NCBI GenBank assembly: GCA_003164715.1
Contig: PLTZ01000019.1
Location: 84,419-148,418, forward strand
Direction of reading: 5' to 3'
Length of the DNA: 64,000 nt
DNA from: Opitutaceae bacterium
Lineage (GTDB): Bacteria > Verrucomicrobiota > Verrucomicrobiia > Opitutales > Opitutaceae
Made by a program: the position numbers and the translations under genes. The notes under the pieces are model-generated. The model ran no database searches and was not told the DNA's origin. It saw only the letters and a program-made list of their open reading frames with translations. Shown here piece after piece: positions 44,985 through 53,330 of the stretch. The number at the start of each line of letters is the position of its first letter. Positions within the stretch are counted from its first letter, which is position 1.

Positions 44985-46082
44985 ATGCTCCTGCGCAAGC
45001 TCACACTGAGGCACTTCCGCAACGTGCCCCACGCGGCACTGCGCTTCGAGGGAAGGCGCCAGTTCTTCGCCGGGCCCAACGGGCAGGGCAAGTCGAACCT
45101 GCTCGAGGCCGCCGGGTTCCTCACGGCGCTGCGCTCGTTCAGGGCTCCCGACGGCCGGCACCTGATCATGCACGACCATCCCGAGGCCGGGATCGCGTGC
45201 GAGGTGGAGCGCGGCGGCTCCGGGCCCGAGCAGGTGACCATCAGGATCCGGCGCGACGGCAAGGAGCTGTGGTACGGCAGTAACCGGGTGACGCGGCTCG
45301 CCGACCACGTCGGGCGCTACCCCACGGTCGTCTTTTCCTCGCACGACCTGCAGCTGATTCGGGGCGCGCCCGCGCTCAGACGCCGGTGGCTCGACCTGAC
45401 GCTTGCGGCCATGGACGCCGACTACCTCATGGCCCTTCAGAGCTACAGCCGGGCCCTGGCCGGCAGGAACAGCCTGCTTAAGAAGGCCGGCGGCGAGCGG
45501 GAGCTGACGGCGTTCGACCGCGCGCTCGCCCCCTCGGGCGCCCGGATCGTGGCGATTCGGGCCGAGCGGGTCGCGGAGCTCGCCTCGGAGACCGCCGCCT
45601 TCTACGGCCGCCTCTGCGGCGGCTCGGAGGACGCTGCGCTGCACTACGACTCCTCCCTCAAGGGGGCCTCGAGCGAGGACCTCCTCAGGCTCCTCGAGTC
45701 GGGAAGGGCGAGGGACCTGCAGATGGGGACGACGCTGGTCGGCCCCCACCGCGACGACCTGCGCTTCGACGTGCGCGGCTGCGACGCCAGGGACTTCGCG
45801 TCGGAGGGGCAGCAGCGCAGCGTCACGCTCGCGCTGCGCCTGGGCCAGGCCTCGTGGTTCCGCAGGCGCTGCGGGGTGCGGCCCGTGTTGCTTGCGGACG
45901 ACGTCCTCGGCGAGCTCGATCCGGCGAGGCGCGAGCGGTTCTGGGCCGCCCTCGACCGCGAGTCGCAGGTGATCGCGACGGGGACGCGCCTGCCCGATGC
46001 CTGCCTCGGCGAGTGGCAGGTGTTCACGGTTGCCGAGGGAGTGTTCGCGCCCGACAGTGGCGGCATGGGGGGCGCCGTTTGA
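44985..46082 (+). CDS. recF: DNA replication and repair protein RecF
   Basis: RecF is an SMC-like ATPase that helps load RecA at gapped DNA. The 365-residue protein begins [17 protein letters not shown] and has Walker [17 protein letters not shown], the signature [18 protein letters not shown] and Walker [23 protein letters not shown]. These are all standard. It is not next to dnaA, dnaN or gyrB here. The TTG start of the next permease gene overlaps its stop (TTGA). Confidence 0.95.
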   Translation: MLLRKLTLRHFRNVPHAALRFEGRRQFFAGPNGQGKSNLLEAAGFLTALRSFRAPDGRHLIMHDHPEAGIACEVERGGSGPEQVTIRIRRDGKELWYGSNRVTRLADHVGRYPTVVFSSHDLQLIRGAPALRRRWLDLTLAAMDADYLMALQSYSRALAGRNSLLKKAGGERELTAFDRALAPSGARIVAIRAERVAELASETAAFYGRLCGGSEDAALHYDSSLKGASSEDLLRLLESGRARDLQMGTTLVGPHRDDLRFDVRGCDARDFASEGQQRSVTLALRLGQASWFRRRCGVRPVLLADDVLGELDPARRERFWAALDRESQVIATGTRLPDACLGEWQVFTVAEGVFAPDSGGMGGAV

Positions 46083-46813
46083 ATTTCAATGCCTGGGAAT
46101 GGGTCCTCGCGGCGCTTGGCGCCCTGCTGGTCGGGGTGGCGAAGACGGGCATCACCGGGCTGAGCCTCCTCTTTGTCGCCGTCTTCGCGGCGATCATGCC
46201 CGCGAGGCGCTCGACCGGCGTCGTCCTGCCGCTCCTGATCCTCGGCGACGTGGTCGCGGTCCTTTTGTACCGGCGGCACGCGCACTGGGGCCATGTGTGG
46301 CGCCTGCTCCCCTGGGCGGCGGCGGGGGTCGTCGCGGGGTACCTGGCCATGGGTCGGATGAACGACCGGCAGACGGGCTTCGCGATCGGGGCGATCGTGG
46401 TCGCGCTCACGTTCCTGCACCTGGCGCGGCGGGCCCGCCCGGGGCTCCCGCAGGAGGAGCGCGCCCGGTGGTTTGCCCCGCTCATCGGCATCCTGGCGGG
46501 CTTCACGACCATCGTCTCCAACGCCGCCGGCCCCCTCATGGTCATTTATCTGCTCGCGATGCGCCTTCCCAAGATGGAATACATGGGCACCGGAGCCGTG
46601 TTCTTCCTGCTATTAAACCTCTTCAAGATCCCCTTCATGGTCGCGCTCGGGCTGATCACGCACGGCAGCCTGGCGCTCAATCTCGCGCTCGCCCCGGCGG
46701 TGATCGCCGGGACGGTGGCCGGGCGGTGGCTCCTGGGACGGATCAACCAGCGCATGTTCGAGAACATCGCGCTCACCCTCACCCTCGTCGCGGCGGCGAG
46801 GATGTTCCTTTGA
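46079..46813 (+). CDS. TauE/SafE-family membrane permease
   Basis: This 244-residue inner-membrane protein has about eight hydrophobic helices in two halves. Each half starts with a family-like segment: [20 protein letters not shown] and [20 protein letters not shown]. Members export sulfite, sulfoacetate or similar anions, or act in other anion transport. The TTG start overlaps the recF stop and no in-frame ATG occurs until well inside the first helices. It is followed after 19 bases by ruvC. Confidence 0.87.
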   Translation: MNFNAWEWVLAALGALLVGVAKTGITGLSLLFVAVFAAIMPARRSTGVVLPLLILGDVVAVLLYRRHAHWGHVWRLLPWAAAGVVAGYLAMGRMNDRQTGFAIGAIVVALTFLHLARRARPGLPQEERARWFAPLIGILAGFTTIVSNAAGPLMVIYLLAMRLPKMEYMGTGAVFFLLLNLFKIPFMVALGLITHGSLALNLALAPAVIAGTVAGRWLLGRINQRMFENIALTLTLVAAARMFL

Positions 46814-46832
46814 CCGCGGCAAGTCCGAGGAG

Positions 46833-47444
46833 ATGGCCATGGCGAGAATGACCTCACGGCAGATGTGGACGGCCAAGCTGCGGGGCGAGCCGGTCCCGGC
46901 GCGCACCGGCGCGCAGGGGCGCGGGCGGCCCGGGGCGGGCGGACCCGCGCCGAAGGCGCCCTTTTGCGGCCTCGTCCTCGGCATCGACCCCTCGCTCCGG
47001 GGCACGGGGCTTGCCCTCGTCGACTTTGAGCGGGGCCGGGCCCCGGTCCTCCTTCGCTGCAGGACCGTGCGCGTCCCCTCCAAAAGGAGCATGGCGGCCG
47101 CGCTTGCCGAGATCCACCGGGCTGTCGAGGAGTTCATCAGGGACGCGTCCGGGATCCGCCATGTCGCGCTTGAGCAGACGATCTATGTCCAGAACTTCCA
47201 GACGGCGCAGATCCTGGGCGCCGCGCGCGGCGCCGCGATCGCGGCGGCGGCCCTGCGGGGGCTGCCCGTGTTCGAGTACCCCCCGCTCCGGGTGAAGCAG
47301 GCCGTCGCCGGCACGGGACGGGCCAGCAAGGAGCAGCTCGCGCGCACCGTCAGGGCGCTTCTCGGTCACGCCCGGATGCTCGCCCCCGACGAGGCGGACG
47401 CGGCGGGCGTGGCGCTCTGCCACGCGTTCTCCTGGCAGCCCTGA
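46833..47444 (+). CDS. ruvC: RuvC-like Holliday junction endonuclease with N-terminal extension
   Basis: RuvC cuts Holliday junctions symmetrically. The core starts near residue 45 ([19 protein letters not shown], first Asp) and includes the Glu in [29 protein letters not shown] and the final acids in [15 protein letters not shown], all in RuvC order. Total length is 203; normal RuvC is about 170. The extra 44 N-terminal residues are basic and Gly/Pro-rich ([19 protein letters not shown]). An internal GTG start could shorten it. ruvA and ruvB are not adjacent. Confidence 0.87.
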   Translation: MAMARMTSRQMWTAKLRGEPVPARTGAQGRGRPGAGGPAPKAPFCGLVLGIDPSLRGTGLALVDFERGRAPVLLRCRTVRVPSKRSMAAALAEIHRAVEEFIRDASGIRHVALEQTIYVQNFQTAQILGAARGAAIAAAALRGLPVFEYPPLRVKQAVAGTGRASKEQLARTVRALLGHARMLAPDEADAAGVALCHAFSWQP

Positions 47445-47460
47445 ACCGCGGCGTCGGGGG

Positions 47461-50169
47461 TCAGCCGAGAACCGCCTTCAGGACCTTGCCCAGGTCGGTC
47501 ACGCGGTAGGGCTTCGTCAGGTAGCCGCAGAAGCCCATGTCGAGGTACTGCTTTGCCATCTCCTCGTTGTCATAGCCGCTTGAGACGATGGCGCGGACGT
47601 CGGGATCTAGGTCGCGCAGGACGGCGAAGGTCCCTTCGCCGCCGAGGCCGCCGATTACCGTGAGGTCCATGATCACCGCGTCGTACGGCCGGCCGATGTT
47701 CAGGTAGCGCTTGTAGAGCGTGATTGCGTCCTCGCCCCGCTTCGCGATGTCGAACTTATAGTCGAGGCTCTCCAGCATCGAGGCCGTCAGGCTGCAGATG
47801 TGCTCGTCGTCGTCCATGAAAAGGACGCGCCCGGTCCCGAAACGCAGCGACGGAGCGGGGCGCGCCTGAACGTCCACCGGCTGGTCGGCGAGGGGCAGGA
47901 ACACGCTGAAGACCGTGCCCTCCCCGACGGTCGACTGCAGTCCGATCTCGCCCCCGGACTTGCGCACGATCGAGAGCACCGTTGCCAGGCCAATGCCCGT
48001 CCCGTGCTTCTTCGTGGTGAAGAACGGGTCCCATATCCTCTCGACGTGCTCGGGCTTGATGCCGCTGCCGTTGTCACGCACCTCAAACTCGACGTAGTCG
48101 CCCTCGGGGAGAATCGCGATCTGGCCGGCGGCAAGATGGGCGTCCGCGGCCCTGAGCTGGATCCTCGCGTGGTGCGGGGCGGGCGGCATCGCCTGGAGCG
48201 CGTTGACGATGAGGTTCTGGAAGACCTGCAGGATCTGCGGGCGGTCCACCTTGACCGGCCCGGTGCCCGCCGGCGCCTGCACGGTGATCTCCGCCGTGGA
48301 TCCCGCGGAGGCGATCTTCACGGCGTCCTCGAGAATCTCCTTCGAGTCGCACACCGACACGACGCTGGAGCCGCCCTTGGCGGCCGTGAGCAGCTGCTTG
48401 GTGAGTCCCTTCGCGGCAAGGCACGCCTTCTCGGCGTCGGCCAGCTTGGAGATGTCGCGGTTGTCCTTCGCCAGCGACAGGCCGCCGAGAATCGTCGTCA
48501 GGAGGTTGTTGAAGTCGTGCGCGATCCCCCCGGCCAGGAGGCCAAGCGCCTCGAACCGGTTCGCCTTGATGAGCTCCTCCGGCGTAAGCCCCATCTCATC
48601 GGGGTTGCGGAAGACGATCACGACCCCTTGCGGCTTGGAGTCCGGGCCGTACGACGCCCGGGCGGTCCAGACGATGGGCAGCGGCTCCGAGCCGGCCACC
48701 ACCACGGACTGGTCGCTGATGAGGGGGAGGGGACCGTTCGCCGAGAGCGCCCGTTCCGCGGGGTTGTCGCTCGCCTTGCCGGTCTGGCGGCTCACGAGCG
48801 AGAAGACCTGGCTTAAGGGGCGACCGACGGCGCCGTCGACGGGAAGGCGCAGGAGCCGGGCGGCGGTCGGGTTGGCCAGGAGCACATTGCCGCCGGCGTC
48901 GGTCGCGATAACGCCCTCGGCCAGGGCGGCAAGCACCTCGTCATGGATGGCCTTTGTCACGGGGTCCGACGGCGCGGCGGGCTCCTTGCGGGTGCTGGGC
49001 GCGGCGTCGGCCGCGGCGTCCTCGGGCAGCGGGCAGGCGAATCCGACCACGCGCGAGAGGGTGCGCTTCCTCGTGAGGGTGCGGTGGATCCCGAGGATGG
49101 CGGGCAGGGATTTGCCGTCGCTCCTGCGCAGCTGCACGATCCTGGAGAAGGAAGACTGGCCGGGCGCCTGCGCCAGAAGCCACGCCTCGACGCCCCCGAG
49201 GCATTCGTCGGGCGGAAGCGCGTCGGAGAGCGCGGCGAGCCCGTTGGCCGGCGACCCCAGCCCGCCCACGAGCCGCAGCCACGCCTCGGAGAACCAGGGC
49301 TCGCCGCCTTTGAAATCGAGGTCGAACGCCGCCAGAGACCCCTCGTCGGCAAGCGCGCGGAGCCGCGCGTCGCTGGCCACACCCACCTCCTCCAGCTCCT
49401 TGCGCTCCGTCGCGTCCAGGTGGATCCCGATCACGCGCTCAAGCTCGCCCGATGTGCTCACCAGCTGGAGGCCGACGCACTGGATCCAGGCCCAGTGCCC
49501 GAGCTTGTGCCTCATCCGGAAGTCCACGGCGAAGGGGCGCGCCCCCACCTTGAACTTGCGCCCCGCCTTGTCGGGCGCGGCGGCCGAGTCCTCGGGGTGG
49601 AGCAGGCCGAGCCACGCCTCGTACGTGTTCGGAAGCTCCGTATCCGCGTAGCCGAGCATCCGCTTCCACGCGGGCGAGTAGACGATGCTGCGCGCACGCA
49701 GGTTCAGGTCAAAGAAGCCGACGGGCCCCTTCTCGGCGAAGAGCCGCAGCGTGGCCGACTGGTCGTCCGCGTTGGCGGGCGGCGGCGGCCCCGACTCGAG
49801 CGGCGTTTCGATGACGACGATGTAGCCTCCGGCGGCGCCGATCGCCTTCTCCGCGCGCACGGCCATCGGGCGCGGCCCGCCCTCCCTCGGCTGAACGGAG
49901 AGGATCGCGCGCTTGTCGAGCATCGCGGCAAGCAGGATGTCCCACTGGGCCTCGAGCATCTCCGGCTCGTCGCTCACGATGTCGAGGGCGAAGAGCCCCG
50001 GGAAGAAGTCGCCGACGAGCTCGCCGGCGCCCGTCTGCCAGAGCTGCTTTGCCTCCTGGTTCGCCGAGACGACCTTGCCGGAGCTATCCAACATCAAGAC
50101 CGCGACGCGGGCCGTCTTCAGCCCTGCATTGGGTATCGTCAGTGGGGGTGGGTTGGAAGGGTCGCTCAC
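47461..50169 (-). CDS. Hybrid sensor histidine kinase with PAS domains and C-terminal receiver
   Basis: This 902-residue signalling protein has no membrane helix, so it is probably cytosolic. Three or four PAS-like regions lie at about 15-125, 135-260, 262-380 and 395-520. The phosphoacceptor helix LLAGGIAHDFNNLLTTILGG (His near 550) follows, then a HATPase domain with FQNLIVNALQA, DNGSGI and GTGIGLATV. A receiver domain starts at RVLFMDDDEH, with the phospho-Asp in AVIMDLTVIGG and Lys in YLTKPYR. There is no output domain and no neighbouring regulator. The GTG start overlaps the hemH stop. Confidence 0.92.
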   Translation of the reverse strand: MSDPSNPPPLTIPNAGLKTARVAVLMLDSSGKVVSANQEAKQLWQTGAGELVGDFFPGLFALDIVSDEPEMLEAQWDILLAAMLDKRAILSVQPREGGPRPMAVRAEKAIGAAGGYIVVIETPLESGPPPPANADDQSATLRLFAEKGPVGFFDLNLRARSIVYSPAWKRMLGYADTELPNTYEAWLGLLHPEDSAAAPDKAGRKFKVGARPFAVDFRMRHKLGHWAWIQCVGLQLVSTSGELERVIGIHLDATERKELEEVGVASDARLRALADEGSLAAFDLDFKGGEPWFSEAWLRLVGGLGSPANGLAALSDALPPDECLGGVEAWLLAQAPGQSSFSRIVQLRRSDGKSLPAILGIHRTLTRKRTLSRVVGFACPLPEDAAADAAPSTRKEPAAPSDPVTKAIHDEVLAALAEGVIATDAGGNVLLANPTAARLLRLPVDGAVGRPLSQVFSLVSRQTGKASDNPAERALSANGPLPLISDQSVVVAGSEPLPIVWTARASYGPDSKPQGVVIVFRNPDEMGLTPEELIKANRFEALGLLAGGIAHDFNNLLTTILGGLSLAKDNRDISKLADAEKACLAAKGLTKQLLTAAKGGSSVVSVCDSKEILEDAVKIASAGSTAEITVQAPAGTGPVKVDRPQILQVFQNLIVNALQAMPPAPHHARIQLRAADAHLAAGQIAILPEGDYVEFEVRDNGSGIKPEHVERIWDPFFTTKKHGTGIGLATVLSIVRKSGGEIGLQSTVGEGTVFSVFLPLADQPVDVQARPAPSLRFGTGRVLFMDDDEHICSLTASMLESLDYKFDIAKRGEDAITLYKRYLNIGRPYDAVIMDLTVIGGLGGEGTFAVLRDLDPDVRAIVSSGYDNEEMAKQYLDMGFCGYLTKPYRVTDLGKVLKAVLG

Positions 50170-51200
50170 AATGCGGCGCTATTCAGCCACTTTTGCACAC
50201 GATTTGCGAGAAAATCGATGAATGCAGGATGATCGTTCGGGCACATGATCTTTTCAAAATATTCTCCTCCAGCGGTTAAGAAAGTATCTCGTCCGGCCAT
50301 TGAAATCTCTTCTAGCGTCTCCAAACAGTCGGCTAGAAAGCTTGGGCAGACCACCAAGAGGCGCCTCACCCCTGCCTTCGGCAGGCGTGCAAGTTCGAAG
50401 TCGGTGAAGGGCTGCAGCCACGGCTCGCCGGCGAGGCGCGACTGGTAGGACATCGAGTACTTCGCGGGGTCGAGGCCGGCCCGGCGTGCGAACTCGGAGG
50501 TCGTGCGCACGCACTGGGCCCGGTAGCACGTCGCGTGGGCGGGCGAGCAGGTCGTGCAGCAGTCGGCTACCACCGTGCAGTGGGCGTGGGACGAGTCCGC
50601 CTTGCGCAGGTGCCTCTCCGGAATCCCATGGTAGCTGAACAGCAGGTGGTCGTAGGGTTTTGCGAGGAAGGGGGCGGCGACCGTGTGCAGCATCTCGATG
50701 TAGTCGGCATCCCCGAAGAACGGCTGGACGCAGCGGATCCGCAGGGCCGGGGCCTGCGAGGCCGCCTCCTCGTAGACGCGCGCGACGACGGTCTCCCACG
50801 AGGCCATCGCGTAGTGGGGGTATTGGGGAAAGAGGAGCACCTCGGTGCACCCGTCGGCGATGAGGGCCGCCAGCGCAGAGGCGATGGAGGGGTTTCCGTA
50901 CCTCATGGCGATGTGGACCTGCACGCCGGGCCCGAGGGCCTCGGCGAGCTTTCGCCTCACGCTTACCGAGGTCGCGACGAGCGGCGATCCCTCGCGGGTC
51001 CAGATCTTCGAATAGGCGTGGGCGGTGCGCTTGGGCCGCGTCGGCAGGATGATTCCCTCGAGCAGCAGGAAACGCAGGGGGGCCGGAAGATCGAGGACGC
51101 GCTCGTCGCCAAGGAACTCCCGCAGGTAGCGCCGGACGTCCGGCACGGACGTGGAGTCCGGCGACCCCAGGTTGACGACGAGAACGGCGCGCTTGTGCAT
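50166..51200 (-). CDS. hemH: Ferrochelatase
   Basis: HemH inserts iron into protoporphyrin IX, the final step of protoheme synthesis. The 344-residue protein contains AVLVVNLGSPDS, VLLFPQYPHYA, the active-site His in LLFSYHGIPERHLRKAD, YSMSYQSRLAGEPWLQP with the conserved region for metal insertion, and VVCPSFLADCLETLEEI. A cysteine-rich stretch (HAHCTVVADCCTTCSPAHAT) may hold a [2Fe-2S] cluster, as known for some bacterial ferrochelatases. The start ATG 51200 matches the family. It overlaps the following kinase gene by four bases. Confidence 0.95.
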   Translation of the reverse strand: MHKRAVLVVNLGSPDSTSVPDVRRYLREFLGDERVLDLPAPLRFLLLEGIILPTRPKRTAHAYSKIWTREGSPLVATSVSVRRKLAEALGPGVQVHIAMRYGNPSIASALAALIADGCTEVLLFPQYPHYAMASWETVVARVYEEAASQAPALRIRCVQPFFGDADYIEMLHTVAAPFLAKPYDHLLFSYHGIPERHLRKADSSHAHCTVVADCCTTCSPAHATCYRAQCVRTTSEFARRAGLDPAKYSMSYQSRLAGEPWLQPFTDFELARLPKAGVRRLLVVCPSFLADCLETLEEISMAGRDTFLTAGGEYFEKIMCPNDHPAFIDFLANRVQKWLNSAAL

Positions 51201-51232
51201 GGGCCGATTTGACCCGCCTTGCGGCGCCCTCG

Positions 51233-51550
51233 TCAAGCCGCGCCTCGGCAGAATCGGATCAGGTGGATCAGGCTGTGCACGTTCTCAGGGGCGATCCGGT
51301 CGGTCACTACGGTCCGCGGATAGTTGCGCCCGACGTCGAGGCGGACCCCGTCCTCGGCGCCGGGCCGGACAAAATCCTCGACGAAATCCATGCCGCCGCG
51401 CGGCCGCATCCACCGGTAGTAGGGGTCCGGGTCGTCGGTCTCGATCAGGACGTCGTCCTTCAGGAAGACGCTGCAGTACAGGGTGAGGTCACGAAAGGAT
51501 GAGAACCACGTGGGCGGGTTCACCAGCTGGTCTCGGATTATGAGAGTCAA
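51233..51550 (-). CDS. Hypothetical protein
   Basis: I do not recognise this 105-residue protein. It starts at TTG 51550, supported by AAGGAGA seven bases before it and by the lack of another start. It is soluble, with no signal peptide, and mixed in charge: WFSSFRDLTLYCSVFLKDDV, then PDPYYRWMRPRGGMDFVEDF and VRLDVGRNYPRTVVTDR. Codon use and length match neighbouring genes, so it is probably real. It lies 32 bases upstream of hemH on the same strand and may share its transcript. Confidence 0.65.
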   Translation of the reverse strand: MTLIIRDQLVNPPTWFSSFRDLTLYCSVFLKDDVLIETDDPDPYYRWMRPRGGMDFVEDFVRPGAEDGVRLDVGRNYPRTVVTDRIAPENVHSLIHLIRFCRGAA

Positions 51551-51661
51551 TTTGCGGTCTCCTTGAATTCTTACTATCGTCGCGTTCTAGCAATAATCGG
51601 GCCGTTTTCGCGCCGCTGCGGTCGACACGCGCCCCCCGCTCGGTATTGTGAAGGCACCCAC

Positions 51662-53251
51662 ATGAGTTCACCGCGCAAGCCCGTACTTCTCGTGATCCGC
51701 GACGGATGGGGAAAGAACCCCCATCCCGAGCAGGACGCCTTCAACGCCACGGTTCTGGCCAAGAAGCCGTGCGACGACATGCTGCACGCCCGCTGTCCCG
51801 TCGCGCTCGTCAGGGCGAGCGGCCTCGACGTGGGCCTTCCGGACGGCGTCATGGGCAACAGCGAGGTCGGCCACGAGAACATCGGCGCGGGCCGGGTCGT
51901 CTACCAGGAGCTGGTCCGCATCAACAAGCTCTTCTCGGACGGCCTGCTCGCCTCGAACGGCGTCTGGCGCGGCGCGGTGGAGCGCCTCAAGGCGCGGGGC
52001 TCGAGGCTCCACCTGATGGGCATCGTCTCCGACGCCGGCGTCCACGGGATGCTGGAGCACCTCTACGGCATCCTGGCGCAGGCCAAGGCCGACGGGGTCG
52101 CCCCCGATCGCGTCTTCATCCACGCCTTCACGGACGGCCGCGACACGCCCCCCACGAGCGGGATCGGGTACGTGCGCCAGGTCGACGCGAAGTGCCGCGA
52201 GCTGGGGATCGGGACGATCGCCTCCGTGTGCGGCCGGTTCTGGGCGATGGACCGCGACAACCGCTGGGACCGGGTCGAAAAGGCCTATTCGCTGCTCACG
52301 GGCAGGAAGGTGGGGGCGACGGCGGCGAGCGCCGAGGCGGCGGTGCAGGCCTACTATGACAAGCCGCTCACGGCGACGCAGACCGGGGACGAGTTCGTGA
52401 CCCCGACCGCGATCGTCGGCAAGGACGGCAAGCCCCTGGGGTTCGTGACCGACGGCGATGTCGTCGTCTTCTACAACTACCGCGGCGACCGCCCGCGGGA
52501 GCTCACCAAGGCCTTCGTGATCGACGGGTTCAAGGACTTTGACCGCGGCCCGAAGCTCGACCTTTACTACGCCACGATGACCGAGTACGAGAGCGGGCTG
52601 CCGGTCCGGGTCATCCTCCCGAAGCTCGAGAAGCTCAAGAACATCCTGGGCGAGGTCGTCTCGAAGGAGGGCCTCTGCCAGTTCCGCTGCGCGGAAACCG
52701 AGAAGAACCCCCACGTGACCTTCTTCTTCAACAACTACAGGAAGGACCCGTTCCCGGGCGAGGACCGCGCCTGCCCGCCGAGTCCGAAGGTCGCAACGTA
52801 TGACCTGAAGCCCGAGATGTCGGCGGCCGACGTGACCCGGGTCGCGAAGGAGGCGATCCTCTCCGGCAAGTACGCCCTGATCGTCGTCAACTTTGCCAAC
52901 CCCGACATGGTCGGGCACACCGGCTCGCTCCCGGCGGCCGTGAAGGCGGTCGAGACGACGGACGCGTCGGTCGGGGAGCTCCTAAAAGCCCTCTCGCAGG
53001 TGGGGGGAAGCGCCGTCATCGGCGCCGACCACGGCAACTGCGAGCAGATGTGGGACCCGGTCAACAACGCCCCGCACACCTCCCACACGCTTAACCTCGT
53101 GGAGTTCTTCGTCGTCGGGGACGGCCTCGTGGCGGGCAGGACGCGCATGCGTGAGGGCGGGCGGCTTGCGGACATTGCGCCGACGGTCCTGCAGCTGATG
53201 GGGATCCCCAAGCCCGCCGAGATGACGGGCCAGTCGCTCATCCTGCCCTGA
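51662..53251 (+). CDS. gpmI: 2,3-bisphosphoglycerate-independent phosphoglycerate mutase
   Basis: iPGM interconverts 3- and 2-phosphoglycerate with two Mn ions. The 529-residue protein shows VLLVIRDGWG (metal Asp), VMGNSEVGHENIGAGR with the nucleophile Ser, DGRDTPPTSG, FYNYRGDRPRELTKAF, VVNFANPDMVGHTG and IGADHGNCEQM. Its length is typical and the enzyme looks complete. ATG 51662 is preferred over an upstream TTG that would add 33 residues. It is divergent from the 105-residue hypothetical gene. Confidence 0.96.
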   Translation: MSSPRKPVLLVIRDGWGKNPHPEQDAFNATVLAKKPCDDMLHARCPVALVRASGLDVGLPDGVMGNSEVGHENIGAGRVVYQELVRINKLFSDGLLASNGVWRGAVERLKARGSRLHLMGIVSDAGVHGMLEHLYGILAQAKADGVAPDRVFIHAFTDGRDTPPTSGIGYVRQVDAKCRELGIGTIASVCGRFWAMDRDNRWDRVEKAYSLLTGRKVGATAASAEAAVQAYYDKPLTATQTGDEFVTPTAIVGKDGKPLGFVTDGDVVVFYNYRGDRPRELTKAFVIDGFKDFDRGPKLDLYYATMTEYESGLPVRVILPKLEKLKNILGEVVSKEGLCQFRCAETEKNPHVTFFFNNYRKDPFPGEDRACPPSPKVATYDLKPEMSAADVTRVAKEAILSGKYALIVVNFANPDMVGHTGSLPAAVKAVETTDASVGELLKALSQVGGSAVIGADHGNCEQMWDPVNNAPHTSHTLNLVEFFVVGDGLVAGRTRMREGGRLADIAPTVLQLMGIPKPAEMTGQSLILP

Positions 53252-53305
53252 CGGGCGGCGACCCCAAGAATCGGGTTGCCCCCGCCCCCTCCGGGCGGCT
53301 TCATC

Positions 53306-53319
53306 TCACGTTTACGTGA
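53306..53319. promoter_or_regulatory. Inverted repeat just before aspS
   Basis: TCACGT-TT-ACGTGA is a perfect 6-bp inverted repeat with a 2-base centre, 11 bases before the aspS ATG. It could be an operator or simply a local hairpin masking the ribosome-binding site. Confidence 0.35.
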
Positions 53320-53330
53320 CGACGGGACCC

